Positions 23,361 through 32,320 of a stretch of 47,238 bases of DNA are shown piece by piece. The position numbers and the translations under genes were made by a program. Numbering within the stretch: position 1 is the stretch's first letter; every line of letters starts with the position of its first letter. This DNA comes from Desulfobulbaceae bacterium (lineage in GTDB: Bacteria; Desulfobacterota; Desulfobulbia; Desulfobulbales; VMSU01), in the NCBI GenBank assembly GCA_028718985.1, contig JAQUKQ010000011.1:1-47238 (forward strand), given 5' to 3'. The notes beneath the pieces were generated by a model. That model was not told the DNA's origin and made no database searches. It was given only the letters and a program-made list of their open reading frames with translations.

Positions 23361-25664
23361 CTACCTCGCCAACAGCTGTTCTATCCTTTCCAGCATCTCA
23401 TCGAGTCGGTAAGGTTTTTCGAAGGCCCCTACAAAGCCGTGGCTTGCGAAGTTGGTCATCGCCGGGTCATTGGCGTAACCACTTGAGAGGACGACCTTGG
23501 CTTTAGGATCGAATTCGGTAAGTTGCGCTAAGCACTCAAGCCCCCCCATGCCGTTTGGAACGGTGAGGTCAAGGATGACCAAAGAGTATGGATCATTGGC
23601 GGCCATCGCCTGTTTGTAGGCATTGACTGCGGCAGCGCCGTCCTCCGCCGGTGATACCCTGAAGCCTTTGCTCTCCAGAAATTTGCTGGCTACCTGGATA
23701 ACGGTTGGGGCATCGTCCATGATCAGGATTCTTCGGCGAATATTCTCTCGTTCATGGGGTGACGATAAGACATCCGTGTTGACGTTAACGGCGGGCAAGA
23801 AGAGATTGAAGATGCTGCCTTTGCCGAGTTCCGACTCAACGGTGATGGCACCGTCATGTTTTCTGATGATGGTGTTACAGAGGGCCAGACCGAGACCCAT
23901 GCCTTTCTGCGCGCCGCGCTCTTTAGTGGAAAAATAGGGGTCGAAGATGTGGGGTAGATTGCTGGGGCTGATCCCGGTGCCGTTGTCCTGAATCGATATC
24001 TTGAGGTATGTGCCTGGCGCTAGAAAGATCTCTTTTGCCTCACTCTCTGAAAGTGTTGTGTTGGTGGCCGAGATGTTGAGTGTGCCGTCGTCTGGCATGG
24101 CCTCTTTAGCATTGGTCAGCAGATGAGTAATAAGCTGCTGGAATTGCGATGGCGCGACTTTGATGTAGTAGAGTTCCTTTGGGAAGGTAAAGGCTACGTT
24201 CAGGGTCGAATTCTGCAACCCGCCGCGCACGATCTCCTTGAGTACGGCTGCGGGTTGAAGTGTTGCCCGGGTCTCCAAGCCGCCGGAGGAAAAGGCGACA
24301 AGCTGACTTGTCAGTTTGGTGGCAGATGCGTACACATTTTCGGCATTTTCCAAAAATTGATAGGCTTCGCTAGATCGGTTGATGTACATTTTCGCCAGCG
24401 AGATATTTCCAAGCAACCCTTGGAAAAGATTGTTGAAATCATGGGCGATACCACCGGCCAAGACACCTAATGACTCAAGATTGTTTGTTCTGGTCGATTC
24501 GGCGTACAGTTTCTTGCGCTCGGTAATATCGCGATTGCTTCCTCGTGTACCGATAAATTTCCCCAGTCGATCAAAGACAGGCTGGCAGGTGTGAGAGATC
24601 CAGCGAATCGTTCCATCTGGGCGGATGATACGAAACTCAAGGTCGTTGACACCTTCTTTGTTGACGTTACAGTACTTCCGGTGTTGATCGTACAGATCTT
24701 GGTCGTCTGGATGGATGATTTGCCGCATCAGCGAGCGGACAGTCTCGAAGGCCGTCGCTGGGTGCCCAGTGATCCTCTCGCATGAGGGGGAACAATAGAT
24801 GATGCGCTCGTCTGGTGCCGTCCAGAACTCCCAGTCGTGAGTGAAATTGGCGATGGTTCGATATTTTTCTTCGCTTTTACGCAGGAGATTCTCATCCAAC
24901 TTACGCTTGGTGATATCCTCTAAGATCCATATTGACCCTTCCTCAGGATTTTCAGCGTCCACCGCCTGACCTGTTAAGCGACACCAAAATAATGTGCCGT
25001 CCTTACGTTTCATCTGCTGTTCAAAGGAGCAAATCTCTCCGCAACAGAGAGCGGTATATGCCTGTTTGCCAGCCTCAAGGTAACTTTTGTGATCGGGATA
25101 GAACATCTCCGTATCGCCGTCGAGGTTGTCGTCTACAGAATAGCCAAAGAGTCGGTAAGCAGCAGGATTCGCCCACAGAATCTTCCGATTTTTAAGAAAC
25201 AGCACTGTGTTGCCAAGGTTATCGAGAATGAGTTGTTGCTCATGCCGAACCCGTTGCAGTTCTCTTTCAGCATCGTGGCGGGCTTTGTCTGCCGAGCTTT
25301 TGTAGAGAGCCATATCAATGGTCGCGAGCAGAGTGTTTGCGCTGCACGGTTTTGAAAGATAGCCAAAGGGTTCGGTAAATTTAGCGCGGGAGAGTGTTTC
25401 GCTGTCGGTATGAGCAGTCAAGTAGATGAAGGGGATGTCGTACTTCCGTCTGATTTCATTCGCCGCCTCTATGCCGCTCATTGCGCCAGCCAGGGTGATA
25501 TCCATTAAAATCAGGTCTGGCTGCAACTCGGCGCACTTTTGCAACACCTCTTCTCCACGAGCGACGATTGCCACGACCTCGTAGCCAAGCTCGATTAAAT
25601 CGGCTTTGATGTTCATGGCGGTCACGCCTTCATCCTCTACCAGTAAAATTTTTATTTTGATCAT
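23361..25664 (-). CDS. hybrid sensor histidine kinase (REC-PAS-PAS-HK-REC)
   Basis: The 767-residue protein has no membrane segment. In order: an N-terminal receiver (about 3-120, LLVEDEG and phospho-acceptor Asp in LILMDITLAG), a PAS domain (about 145-260), a second PAS (about 265-395, FWTAPDERIIYCSPSCERIT), a HisKA box GVLAGGIAHDFNNLFQGLLG with the phospho-His, a HATPase_c with GTGISPSNLPHIFDPYFSTK, and a C-terminal receiver (about 645-765, LVILDLTVPNGMGG). It can receive a phosphoryl group at its first receiver and pass one to the last. It lies 68 bp behind a second kinase on the same strand, so the two probably form a phosphorelay. The signal is unknown. Confidence 0.93.
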   Translation of the reverse strand: MIKIKILLVEDEGVTAMNIKADLIELGYEVVAIVARGEEVLQKCAELQPDLILMDITLAGAMSGIEAANEIRRKYDIPFIYLTAHTDSETLSRAKFTEPFGYLSKPCSANTLLATIDMALYKSSADKARHDAERELQRVRHEQQLILDNLGNTVLFLKNRKILWANPAAYRLFGYSVDDNLDGDTEMFYPDHKSYLEAGKQAYTALCCGEICSFEQQMKRKDGTLFWCRLTGQAVDAENPEEGSIWILEDITKRKLDENLLRKSEEKYRTIANFTHDWEFWTAPDERIIYCSPSCERITGHPATAFETVRSLMRQIIHPDDQDLYDQHRKYCNVNKEGVNDLEFRIIRPDGTIRWISHTCQPVFDRLGKFIGTRGSNRDITERKKLYAESTRTNNLESLGVLAGGIAHDFNNLFQGLLGNISLAKMYINRSSEAYQFLENAENVYASATKLTSQLVAFSSGGLETRATLQPAAVLKEIVRGGLQNSTLNVAFTFPKELYYIKVAPSQFQQLITHLLTNAKEAMPDDGTLNISATNTTLSESEAKEIFLAPGTYLKISIQDNGTGISPSNLPHIFDPYFSTKERGAQKGMGLGLALCNTIIRKHDGAITVESELGKGSIFNLFLPAVNVNTDVLSSPHERENIRRRILIMDDAPTVIQVASKFLESKGFRVSPAEDGAAAVNAYKQAMAANDPYSLVILDLTVPNGMGGLECLAQLTEFDPKAKVVLSSGYANDPAMTNFASHGFVGAFEKPYRLDEMLERIEQLLAR

Positions 25665-25732
25665 GGTGCTATTCTCGCTTGAAGAGTGGTGGACTTGCTA
25701 GGAAACGAACCGTTTTTTTGTCTACTTCTTCG

Positions 25733-28700
25733 CTACAGAGCCAAGATTCCAGAATGATGAGGGTTGATTTGACCTGTCGGGAAGGTGATGGTAAATGTTG
25801 TCCCTTCCTCGGAATCCAGCTTAACTGTGCCATTAAGTTGACCTGCCAGGACAACGATAAGTTGCATGCCAAGAGAGGTTGTGTTGGCGTAGTCAATTTC
25901 TGCAGGAAAACCGATACCGTCGTCGGAGACGGATAGAGATAATTCCCCTTCACTGTTTTCACTCATGCGGATAGTGATGGTGCCTTTTTTCCCATTAGGG
26001 AAGGCATGTTTGAGGCAGTTTGAAACCAGTTCGTTGATAATCAGGCCGCACGGGATACTGATGTTGATATCAAATTGGAGAGGAGGCATGTCTACGGTAA
26101 AGACGATATCAGGGCGGTTGTACGTGCTGGCAATCTCGGCAACCAGCCTATCTATATACTCTTTGAAGTCGATAAGGCTCAGGTCGGGTGAGAGATAGAG
26201 TTTTTCATGAATGAGGGACATGGAACTGATCCGGTTTTTGCTCTCCTCGAACATAGTGCGGATGATGCTATCGTCTATGTTCCTCGCCTGCAGGCTGAGC
26301 AGACTATAAACAACCTGCATGTTGTTCTTGACCCGGTGATGGATCTCTTTCAGCATCACCTCTTTCTCCCTTACCGCCTGTCGCAATGTTTTCTCTGTCT
26401 TTTTCCGTTCAGTGATATCGCGGGCGTTGGCAAAGGTCAGGTTTTCCTCTCTGTTGTACTTTGCCTGCCAGGAGAGCCAAAGATAGGTGCCGTCTTTTCG
26501 CTGGAAGCGGTTTTCAATATTGAGTGAAGAGCCGCACTTGATTAGCCTGGCCATCTCGTCAAGGGTTGGCTGCTTGTCGTCGGGGTGTATGAAGTCGACA
26601 AATGGCCTGGAGAGGAGTTCTTCTTCTGAATAGCCGAGAAGTTTCTCGCACGTGGGATTTACCTTCAAAAAAGTCCCATTGGGGTTTGCTATGCACATCA
26701 TGTCGATTGAGTTGTTGAAGAAAATCTGGAATTGTTCGCGCTCTTTTTCCAGTATTTTTCGCTCGGTAATGTCGCGTGAGGTATTGAAAATGAGGGTTTT
26801 CCCGTCGAAGATAGCTGCACTCGCGCTGATCTCGACGTCGCGGATTTCACCATTTTTGCGTCGGTGTTGAGTCGTGAAGTGAGCCGCACCGTGCACGATA
26901 TTTTGAAAGTTGCGGTCAATCTCTTCTCGGGTGTGTTTTACCTCCCAGTCATGAATGTTCAGCTGTAGGATTTCTTCGTGGCTATAGCCCAGCATTTTGC
27001 AGAACGAATCGTTTGCCTCAATCATATTGCCTTGCAGGTCAAAGATATGGATGCCGTCGGTTGCCGTCGACATCAAGGTTTTGTAACGAGTGGCGATTTG
27101 CCGAGCCTCTTGTGTCCGTTTTTGAATCGTACTCTCGAGGTTGATGTTCAAGGCATGTATCTTGTGGAAACTTTCTTGGATGATCTTCACCATTGTCTTA
27201 AAGTTGGTGGTCAAATTTTCGATCTCAAAAAAACGACTCTGCGGCCAAACGATCTCACCCATATCGTGATCGACCATTTTTTGCGGCAGTTTGTTTGAGA
27301 GCTCACTGAGCTTGTCAAGCGAGTGGATGGTCTTGCGGCTGATAAGGTCGGACAAGGCCAACGCCAGAAGAAGAACAATCAGCAATAGGCCAAGTTTTTT
27401 GGCAAAGCGCTGGAGGAGTTTGTCCCGGAAAGGCTCGACTGGCTGTTCTAAAATCAACGTCCACTCGGCCATACGTCCGAATGTGCTCTCCTTGATATAG
27501 AATGAATTTGTCCAACTTGCCGATATTGAGATGTTTTTTCCAGCTTTTGGTATCCACTGACTGACCCCATTGTTTAAACGTTGCAGAAAGCTGGAATCGC
27601 GAACGAAGGGATCCATTGGCTGCAGGGTCGGATTGTTGCTTACGATAACCTTGCCATTCCTATCCAGCAGGGTGTAGATCAGTGACAGGTCTTGCGTCTC
27701 ACCTTCGATAATTTTCTTGAGTCCGTGCAGGCTGAGAATGCCAATGGTGTAGCCGCTATAGCGGCCGTCTTGAACAACGGGCGCCAACAGGGAAACGATC
27801 GGCTCGCGGGTGTTGATTCGGGCTATAAACATTTCCGAAAGCATGGGCTGCAAGGTCTGCTTGAGAGTTGGGATGAAGGGGCGATCGGCAAAATTACGAC
27901 CAAGGGTAGGTTGTCCGACTTCGTCTGTCAGTGGTGAAAAGGCGATGATGGTTGCACCCTTGTCGACAAGGCCGACCCTCTGGAAATCTGGGTTCCCTTT
28001 GTGGACCTCCTCAACTTCTTGCTGTGCAAAACTCACCGGGCTTATGGCGGCAATCTTTGCCAGGTGCGAAATCAGGGACATATGCCCTCTCAGCCATTGA
28101 TCGAGGTTGCGGGTGATGTGGAAACTGGATTGAATGAGCGAGGTGCGGATTGCCTGGTCGGTGTCGGTGAACTCGGTTCTGCTGTCGAGAGTCATAATAG
28201 CCAGTGAGGGCCAGAGCACGAAGAAGGCTAACAGATACAAAATGACCTCTCGGAAAGAGAACCGCCTCCATCCCGAGGAGCTTGCCACGAACATGAAAAT
28301 CGCCCCGGCGATTACTGCGTTTGTGATACCGTTTAGGGCCTGTTTCACCATGGTGACCAAGGTGTTGCTCAGGGTAAGTTTCATGGCCTCATGGTAGAAT
28401 AAATAGACCATCGGCATGCCAAGCCCAAGCCAGTAAAGGGCATCGGCCAAGATGACGCTCACTCCCTTGCGGCGATGGAGGAGTCCCACGATGACGACCT
28501 CAGCGGTCATGGTGATGATGGCATAGGGGTGGTTCCAGAGGGGGTAGGTGATGCTGCTGATGAGCAGGGCGGCCAAAATACCTGCGGTGATGCCCAGTAG
28601 CTGCAAAGCCAGTATGGCGAAAATGCTGCCGAAGATAAATTGGATATTGAAAAAAAGCTCGTACTTGAAGTAGTTTGCCGCAAGGCCCACGGCCACCAGG

Positions 28701-28771
28701 ACTGCAAGGATGAGCACTGCCCAATTCGTGGTGAGAGGTGTTTTGTTGTCAGAGCTTGTATTCACTGGCAA
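25733..28771 (-). CDS. membrane sensor histidine kinase (7TM-like, Cache, PAS-PAS, HisKA_2)
   Basis: The 1012-residue protein opens with a multi-helix membrane sensor (about 15-175, MASE-like). Another helix is followed by an extracytoplasmic Cache-type domain (about 210-460, with YTLLDRNGKVIVSNNP), a membrane helix (LGLLLIVLLLALALSDLI), a linker, two PAS domains (about 565-800) and a LytS/HWE-type kinase: HisKA_2 LKEIHHRVKNNMQVVYSLLS with the phospho-His, and a HATPase with NELVSNCLKHAFPNG and SVSDDGIGFP. It has no receiver of its own; the downstream hybrid kinase offers one at its N-terminus. It is divergent from znuA, but nothing here shows that zinc is its signal. Confidence 0.92.
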   Translation of the reverse strand: MPVNTSSDNKTPLTTNWAVLILAVLVAVGLAANYFKYELFFNIQFIFGSIFAILALQLLGITAGILAALLISSITYPLWNHPYAIITMTAEVVIVGLLHRRKGVSVILADALYWLGLGMPMVYLFYHEAMKLTLSNTLVTMVKQALNGITNAVIAGAIFMFVASSSGWRRFSFREVILYLLAFFVLWPSLAIMTLDSRTEFTDTDQAIRTSLIQSSFHITRNLDQWLRGHMSLISHLAKIAAISPVSFAQQEVEEVHKGNPDFQRVGLVDKGATIIAFSPLTDEVGQPTLGRNFADRPFIPTLKQTLQPMLSEMFIARINTREPIVSLLAPVVQDGRYSGYTIGILSLHGLKKIIEGETQDLSLIYTLLDRNGKVIVSNNPTLQPMDPFVRDSSFLQRLNNGVSQWIPKAGKNISISASWTNSFYIKESTFGRMAEWTLILEQPVEPFRDKLLQRFAKKLGLLLIVLLLALALSDLISRKTIHSLDKLSELSNKLPQKMVDHDMGEIVWPQSRFFEIENLTTNFKTMVKIIQESFHKIHALNINLESTIQKRTQEARQIATRYKTLMSTATDGIHIFDLQGNMIEANDSFCKMLGYSHEEILQLNIHDWEVKHTREEIDRNFQNIVHGAAHFTTQHRRKNGEIRDVEISASAAIFDGKTLIFNTSRDITERKILEKEREQFQIFFNNSIDMMCIANPNGTFLKVNPTCEKLLGYSEEELLSRPFVDFIHPDDKQPTLDEMARLIKCGSSLNIENRFQRKDGTYLWLSWQAKYNREENLTFANARDITERKKTEKTLRQAVREKEVMLKEIHHRVKNNMQVVYSLLSLQARNIDDSIIRTMFEESKNRISSMSLIHEKLYLSPDLSLIDFKEYIDRLVAEIASTYNRPDIVFTVDMPPLQFDINISIPCGLIINELVSNCLKHAFPNGKKGTITIRMSENSEGELSLSVSDDGIGFPAEIDYANTTSLGMQLIVVLAGQLNGTVKLDSEEGTTFTITFPTGQINPHHSGILAL

Positions 28772-28957
28772 TTCCTCATGTTTTTTGATGCCTGTAGTGC
28801 ATAATCAGTCTATAAGTGCCGGAGCTTTGTTGTCCAGTAAACTTTTTGGTTAAGGCAAGAAAGTTCACTTGGAAAGAGATTGATTTCTATGGGGTGTTCG
28901 GCTATTGCTTACACTCCTAAAGAAATTGCTTCCGCTTGCCTTGAATGGGGTACTTAT

Positions 28958-29905
28958 ATGTGTCGTCTGTCTCGTTTTTTTTGCTTATTGTTGGTGGTGA
29001 TGGGTTGCTTCGTCACGATTTTTTTGGCGCCATTGGCAATCGCTAATTTCGGGGAGAAGCCTCTCCGTATTCTCTGTACGACATTTCCGCTGTATCAGAT
29101 CACTCGCAATCTGACCAAGGGACGTGATGTTGTCCGCGTTGATTTGCTGCTGCCGGCGCGGCTTGGCTGTCCGCACGATTATGCTTTGACCCCAAGCGAT
29201 ATGCAGCTGCTGGCACAGGCCGATGTCTTGGTGGTCAACGGCCTGGGGCTTGAGGAGTTTCTCGGCGCACCGATCAAAAAAGCAAATCCGGCAATTCGCA
29301 TTATCGACAGTTCCAATGCGGTGACTGACCTTCTCTATGGCGATGCAGAGGAGAAACGTCAGCATGGAGGTTCAGGGCTACAGGTTGCGAACCCCCATCT
29401 CTTTGTCAGCCCTCGTTTGGCTGGGCAACTTGGTAGATATCTTGCCGCTCGGTTCACTGAGGTCGATCCTGGCGGCAAGGAAATCTATGCCTCTAATAGT
29501 CAGGCCTATAGTGGGAAAATGGCGGCACTTGATCAAAAAATGGTTGCTCTCGGTAAGAGTTTGAAGAACAAACGGATCATTACCCAGCACGGAGTCTTTG
29601 ATTATCTGGCCCGTGATCTTGGACTGGAAGTGGTGGCAGTGGTGGAGGCCCATGCCGGTCAGGAACCATCGGCGGCCGAGATGCTTGCCCTTGTTAAGAC
29701 CGCTAAGGCGGAGCACGTTGGGGCCTTTTTCTCTGAACCTCAATATCCTGCTCGGGTTGTGGCAACCATTGCTCAGGAGGCCGGCATTGCCTCCGCCACC
29801 CTGGATCCCGTCGCGACGGGACCTGATGATGCGGGGTTGGACTATTACGAAAAGGTCATGCTCGGAAACATGCAGGTGCTCAAATCTACTTTGGGAACGG
29901 ATTAG
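28958..29905 (+). CDS. znuA: zinc ABC transporter substrate-binding protein
   Basis: From the ATG at 28958 the protein has 315 residues with a signal peptide (RFFCLLLVVMGCFVTIFLA). It is a cluster A-I metal-binding lipocalin-like periplasmic protein of the ZnuA/TroA family. Metal ligands expected in the family fall in GCPHDYALTPSD, NPHLFVSP, QHGVFDYLARD and FSEPQYP. The usual His-rich loop is reduced to EEKRQHGGSG. The frame extends upstream to a TTG at 28880 and an ATG at 28889, the latter with GGAAAGAG in front; I prefer 28958 because it starts at the signal peptide, but this is uncertain. znuC begins two bases after the stop. Manganese is an alternative substrate. Confidence 0.87.
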   Translation: MCRLSRFFCLLLVVMGCFVTIFLAPLAIANFGEKPLRILCTTFPLYQITRNLTKGRDVVRVDLLLPARLGCPHDYALTPSDMQLLAQADVLVVNGLGLEEFLGAPIKKANPAIRIIDSSNAVTDLLYGDAEEKRQHGGSGLQVANPHLFVSPRLAGQLGRYLAARFTEVDPGGKEIYASNSQAYSGKMAALDQKMVALGKSLKNKRIITQHGVFDYLARDLGLEVVAVVEAHAGQEPSAAEMLALVKTAKAEHVGAFFSEPQYPARVVATIAQEAGIASATLDPVATGPDDAGLDYYEKVMLGNMQVLKSTLGTD

Positions 29906-29907
29906 TC

Positions 29908-30720
29908 GTGAGGCAGATGCCAGAGACAAAGAATATCGCCGTCATCTTTGAAGGGGTGACGGTGGAACTTGGTGGGGTGCCGATACTCGACCGAGTGACA
30001 GCTCAAGTGCCGCGGGGAGGTTGTACTGCGATCGTTGGGCCTAATGGCTCGGGGAAGACGACACTGCTTTTGGCGCTGTTAGGCCAAATTCCCTTTACGG
30101 GGAGGGTGGTGATCAACAGAGAGCCAGGCGCTGCGGCCCCTCGCATCGGTTATGTGCCGCAGCGCCTGGCCTTTGACCGCGGTTTGCCAATGACGGTAAT
30201 GGATTTTATGGTCATGGGCCGCCAGCGTCTGCCACTGTGGTTCGGTTGTCGCTCGGGCTACCAGGCTCAGGCACTGGAGTTGCTTGCCATGGTGCAGGCC
30301 GAAGGCATTGCGAAGAGGCAAGTCGGTGCCTTGTCGGGAGGCGAGATGCAGCGGGTGCTGCTTGCCTTGGCCTTGCAGCAGAAGCCTGATCTTTTGATAT
30401 TGGATGAACCGGCGGCTGGCGTTGATTATCAGGGGGAGTTGATCTTCTGTGAGCTGCTCGACCGCTTGCGGCAACAACACTCCTTCACCCAGCTCATCGT
30501 CAGTCATGATCTTGCTACGGTGACGCATCACTCGACCTATGTTATCTGCCTGAACCACAAGGTGATGGCCGCTGGCCCTCCACGTGACGTCTTGACGAGT
30601 GAGACACTGACTGCAACCTTTGGCTTGCACATGGGGCTTGTCGCCTCTCACGCCATGCCTGGAGCCGGCCCTGGCTGTACGGCGCCGTGTTGTACAGAAA
30701 AGGAGGATGCTCTTGATTGA
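29908..30720 (+). CDS. znuC: zinc ABC transporter ATP-binding protein
   Basis: The 270-residue ABC ATPase has Walker A GPNGSGKTT, Q-loop PQRLAFD, signature LSGGEMQRVLLALAL and Walker B LLILDEPAAGVD with the H-loop in SHDLATVTHH. It powers zinc import through ZnuB. The start may be GTG at 29908 or ATG at 29917; neither has a strong ribosome site, and coupling to znuA is likely. The C-terminus ends with two Cys pairs (GCTAPCC), a possible metal site. Its stop overlaps the start of znuB. Confidence 0.93.
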   Translation: MRQMPETKNIAVIFEGVTVELGGVPILDRVTAQVPRGGCTAIVGPNGSGKTTLLLALLGQIPFTGRVVINREPGAAAPRIGYVPQRLAFDRGLPMTVMDFMVMGRQRLPLWFGCRSGYQAQALELLAMVQAEGIAKRQVGALSGGEMQRVLLALALQQKPDLLILDEPAAGVDYQGELIFCELLDRLRQQHSFTQLIVSHDLATVTHHSTYVICLNHKVMAAGPPRDVLTSETLTATFGLHMGLVASHAMPGAGPGCTAPCCTEKEDALD

Positions 30721-31582
30721 TTTTGGCCCTCTATTCCCCACACTCGTCAGTGCGCTGTTGCCTTTTGAGTGTTTACAGTCCCCTTTTATGCAGCAGGCCT
30801 TGTTGGGGTTGATGCTTCTTGCGCCGATGGCCGCGATCATGGGGGTACAGGTGGTGAACTTCCGCATGGCCTTTTTTGCCGATGCCATCAGTCACTCAGC
30901 CTTTGCCGGTGTGGCGATGGGGCTTATCTTTGCGGTCAATCCTCATTGGACGATGCTGCTCTTTGGCTTGATGGTAGGGCTTGGCATTATGGTTGTGCAG
31001 CGGCGGAGTTCGCTCTCGTCGGATACAGTTATCGGGGTCTTTTTCTCGGCGGTGGTTGCCTTCGGGTTGGCGGTGGTCAGTCGAGATCGTAATGCTGCCC
31101 GCGACTTACAACGTTTTCTGTATGGCGACATTTTAACCATAGATCATGACAGCCTCATTTGCCTGCAAATTCTCTTTGTGGTGATCATGCTCTTTCAGGC
31201 CTTGGGCTATAACCGCATGCTTTATATCGGCCTGAATCCCTTGCTGGCTGAGGCTCACAGGGTGCGAGTTGCGGTCTATCAGTATGTTTTTGCCGGGTTG
31301 TTGTCATTAGTGGTAATCTTTGCGGTGTGGGCGGTGGGGGTGCTCCTGGTGACGGCCTTATTGATCGTGCCGGCGGCAACGGCCAGGAATCTTGCCCGTT
31401 CGGCAGGCAGCATGTTCTGGTGGGCGCTCTTGGTCAGCCTGACCTCTGCCGTAACCGGCTTGATACTTTCGGCCCAGGATTGGGCTCGTACCGCGACCGG
31501 CGCGACCATTGTCCTGGTTGCCTCTTGCTGGTTTGCGCTAAGTCTCGTACTGACTTGTGGACGGGGCAGACGGCAGGGGTGA
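30707..31582 (+). CDS. znuB: zinc ABC transporter permease
   Basis: The roughly 290-residue inner-membrane permease of the ABC-3 family has eight or nine hydrophobic helices, beginning QALLGLMLLAPMAAIMGVQV. The conserved MAFFADAISHSAFAGVAMG marks the coupling and pore region. AGGAGG directly touches the ATG at 30707, so the in-frame TTG at 30713, six bases from the ribosome site, may be the true start. It overlaps znuC. The operon order is A-C-B. No Zur-type operator was recognised upstream of znuA. Confidence 0.92.
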   Translation: MLLIDFGPLFPTLVSALLPFECLQSPFMQQALLGLMLLAPMAAIMGVQVVNFRMAFFADAISHSAFAGVAMGLIFAVNPHWTMLLFGLMVGLGIMVVQRRSSLSSDTVIGVFFSAVVAFGLAVVSRDRNAARDLQRFLYGDILTIDHDSLICLQILFVVIMLFQALGYNRMLYIGLNPLLAEAHRVRVAVYQYVFAGLLSLVVIFAVWAVGVLLVTALLIVPAATARNLARSAGSMFWWALLVSLTSAVTGLILSAQDWARTATGATIVLVASCWFALSLVLTCGRGRRQG

Positions 31583-31593
31583 TTTGGAATGGG

Positions 31594-31842
31594 TCAGTCT
31601 TTATGAGGATCTTTAATAGCAGTAATTATGATACTTGAGCTTTGCAAAACCTTGTCCGCAACCCGGCGGACATCAGCCAGGCATCAGCGGCCTTGCGGAT
31701 TTTTTGTTGTACACTGACACCCTCCCGTCTTTTTCTCAGAGAGGATCTTCTCCAGAATTGTTGATCTCCCTTCTCGAAACGCGTCTTGCTCAATATCCGT
31801 TCGTGTGTAGTTGAAACAGTAGCAGATCTGTTCGTCTGTCAT
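31594..31842 (-). CDS. small [2Fe-2S] BFD-like selenoprotein (UGA read as Sec)
   Basis: The 82-residue protein needs read-through of an in-frame TGA at 31686-31684 (codon 53). Before it lie C7-x-C9-F-NYT and GGC42-Q-C44, the two Cys pairs of a BFD/CopZ-like [2Fe-2S] domain, similar to the middle of NifU in this window. After NPQGR come the UGA, C54 and LADVRRVADKVLQ, which continue the family's conserved C-terminal pattern, usually GR-C-C-L, so UGA stands where homologues carry Cys. A hairpin 12 nt after the UGA fits a bacterial SECIS. The start overlaps the arsC stop (ATGA). The alternative is a 52-residue truncated protein. A role in arsenic or metal redox chemistry is inferred from arsC. 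Confidence 0.8.
31654..31671 (-). promoter_or_regulatory. candidate bacterial SECIS hairpin
   Basis: On the minus strand GTCCGC (31671-31666) and GCGGAC (31659-31654) form a perfect 6-bp stem, extendable by one T-A pair, around loop CGGGTT. The loop begins 18 nt after the UGA and has G as its second base, matching known bSECIS rules (16-37 nt to the apical loop, G within the first two loop bases). Confidence 0.72.
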
Positions 31843-32276
31843 GATTTTTTCGCGTCTTGTGGGAGTCCCTGCGGCAGGGTCAAGATGAAGTCGCGTATCT
31901 GATCCCTGACGTGGCGATAATGGCCAAGGGCTTCTTCTTCGCTCTTTGCCTTGGCCGCAAGCTTTGGCGGATCTTCGAAACCCTTATGGACTGTTACTCC
32001 TGGGAGTAGGGGGCAGGTCTCTTGGGCATGGCCGCAGAGAGTAATAACGTAATCAAAGTGAGTTTTGGTAAGTTGTTCGAGTGTTTTGGAAGATTGCGTA
32101 GAGATGTCGACTCCGGCCTCGTTCATCACTTTGACTGCTAAGGGATTCAGTCCGTGCTGCTCAAGACCGGCGGAGTACGCTTCGATCTCATCACCTTTCA
32201 AAGAGGCGGCCCACCCTTCAGCCATCTGAGAGCGGCACGAGTTGCCGGTGCACAAAAACAGGATTTTTGTTTTCAT
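31839..32276 (-). CDS. arsC: arsenate reductase, low-molecular-weight phosphatase type
   Basis: The 145-residue protein belongs to the thioredoxin-coupled arsenate reductase / LMW-PTPase family. The P-loop LFLCTGNSCRSQMAEG holds the catalytic C-x5-R. CGHAQETCP carries the second and third redox Cys (paired as C-x6-C), and the general-acid Asp is in FEDPPK. It reduces arsenate to arsenite. I prefer the ATG at 32276; the frame also allows TTG at 32282. Its stop overlaps the start of the UGA-containing gene, so both are translated together. No arsR, arsB or acr3 is in view. Confidence 0.93.
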   Translation of the reverse strand: MKTKILFLCTGNSCRSQMAEGWAASLKGDEIEAYSAGLEQHGLNPLAVKVMNEAGVDISTQSSKTLEQLTKTHFDYVITLCGHAQETCPLLPGVTVHKGFEDPPKLAAKAKSEEEALGHYRHVRDQIRDFILTLPQGLPQDAKKS

Positions 32277-32320
32277 CGCCAAGCTGTGAACGGTGACTCG
32301 GGAGGAATGCAGGGAGATTG

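Noticed and set aside
30079-30888. 269-codon antisense frame across znuC/znuB
   Set aside because: A shadow of G/C-rich codons; znuC and znuB carry all family motifs on the other strand.
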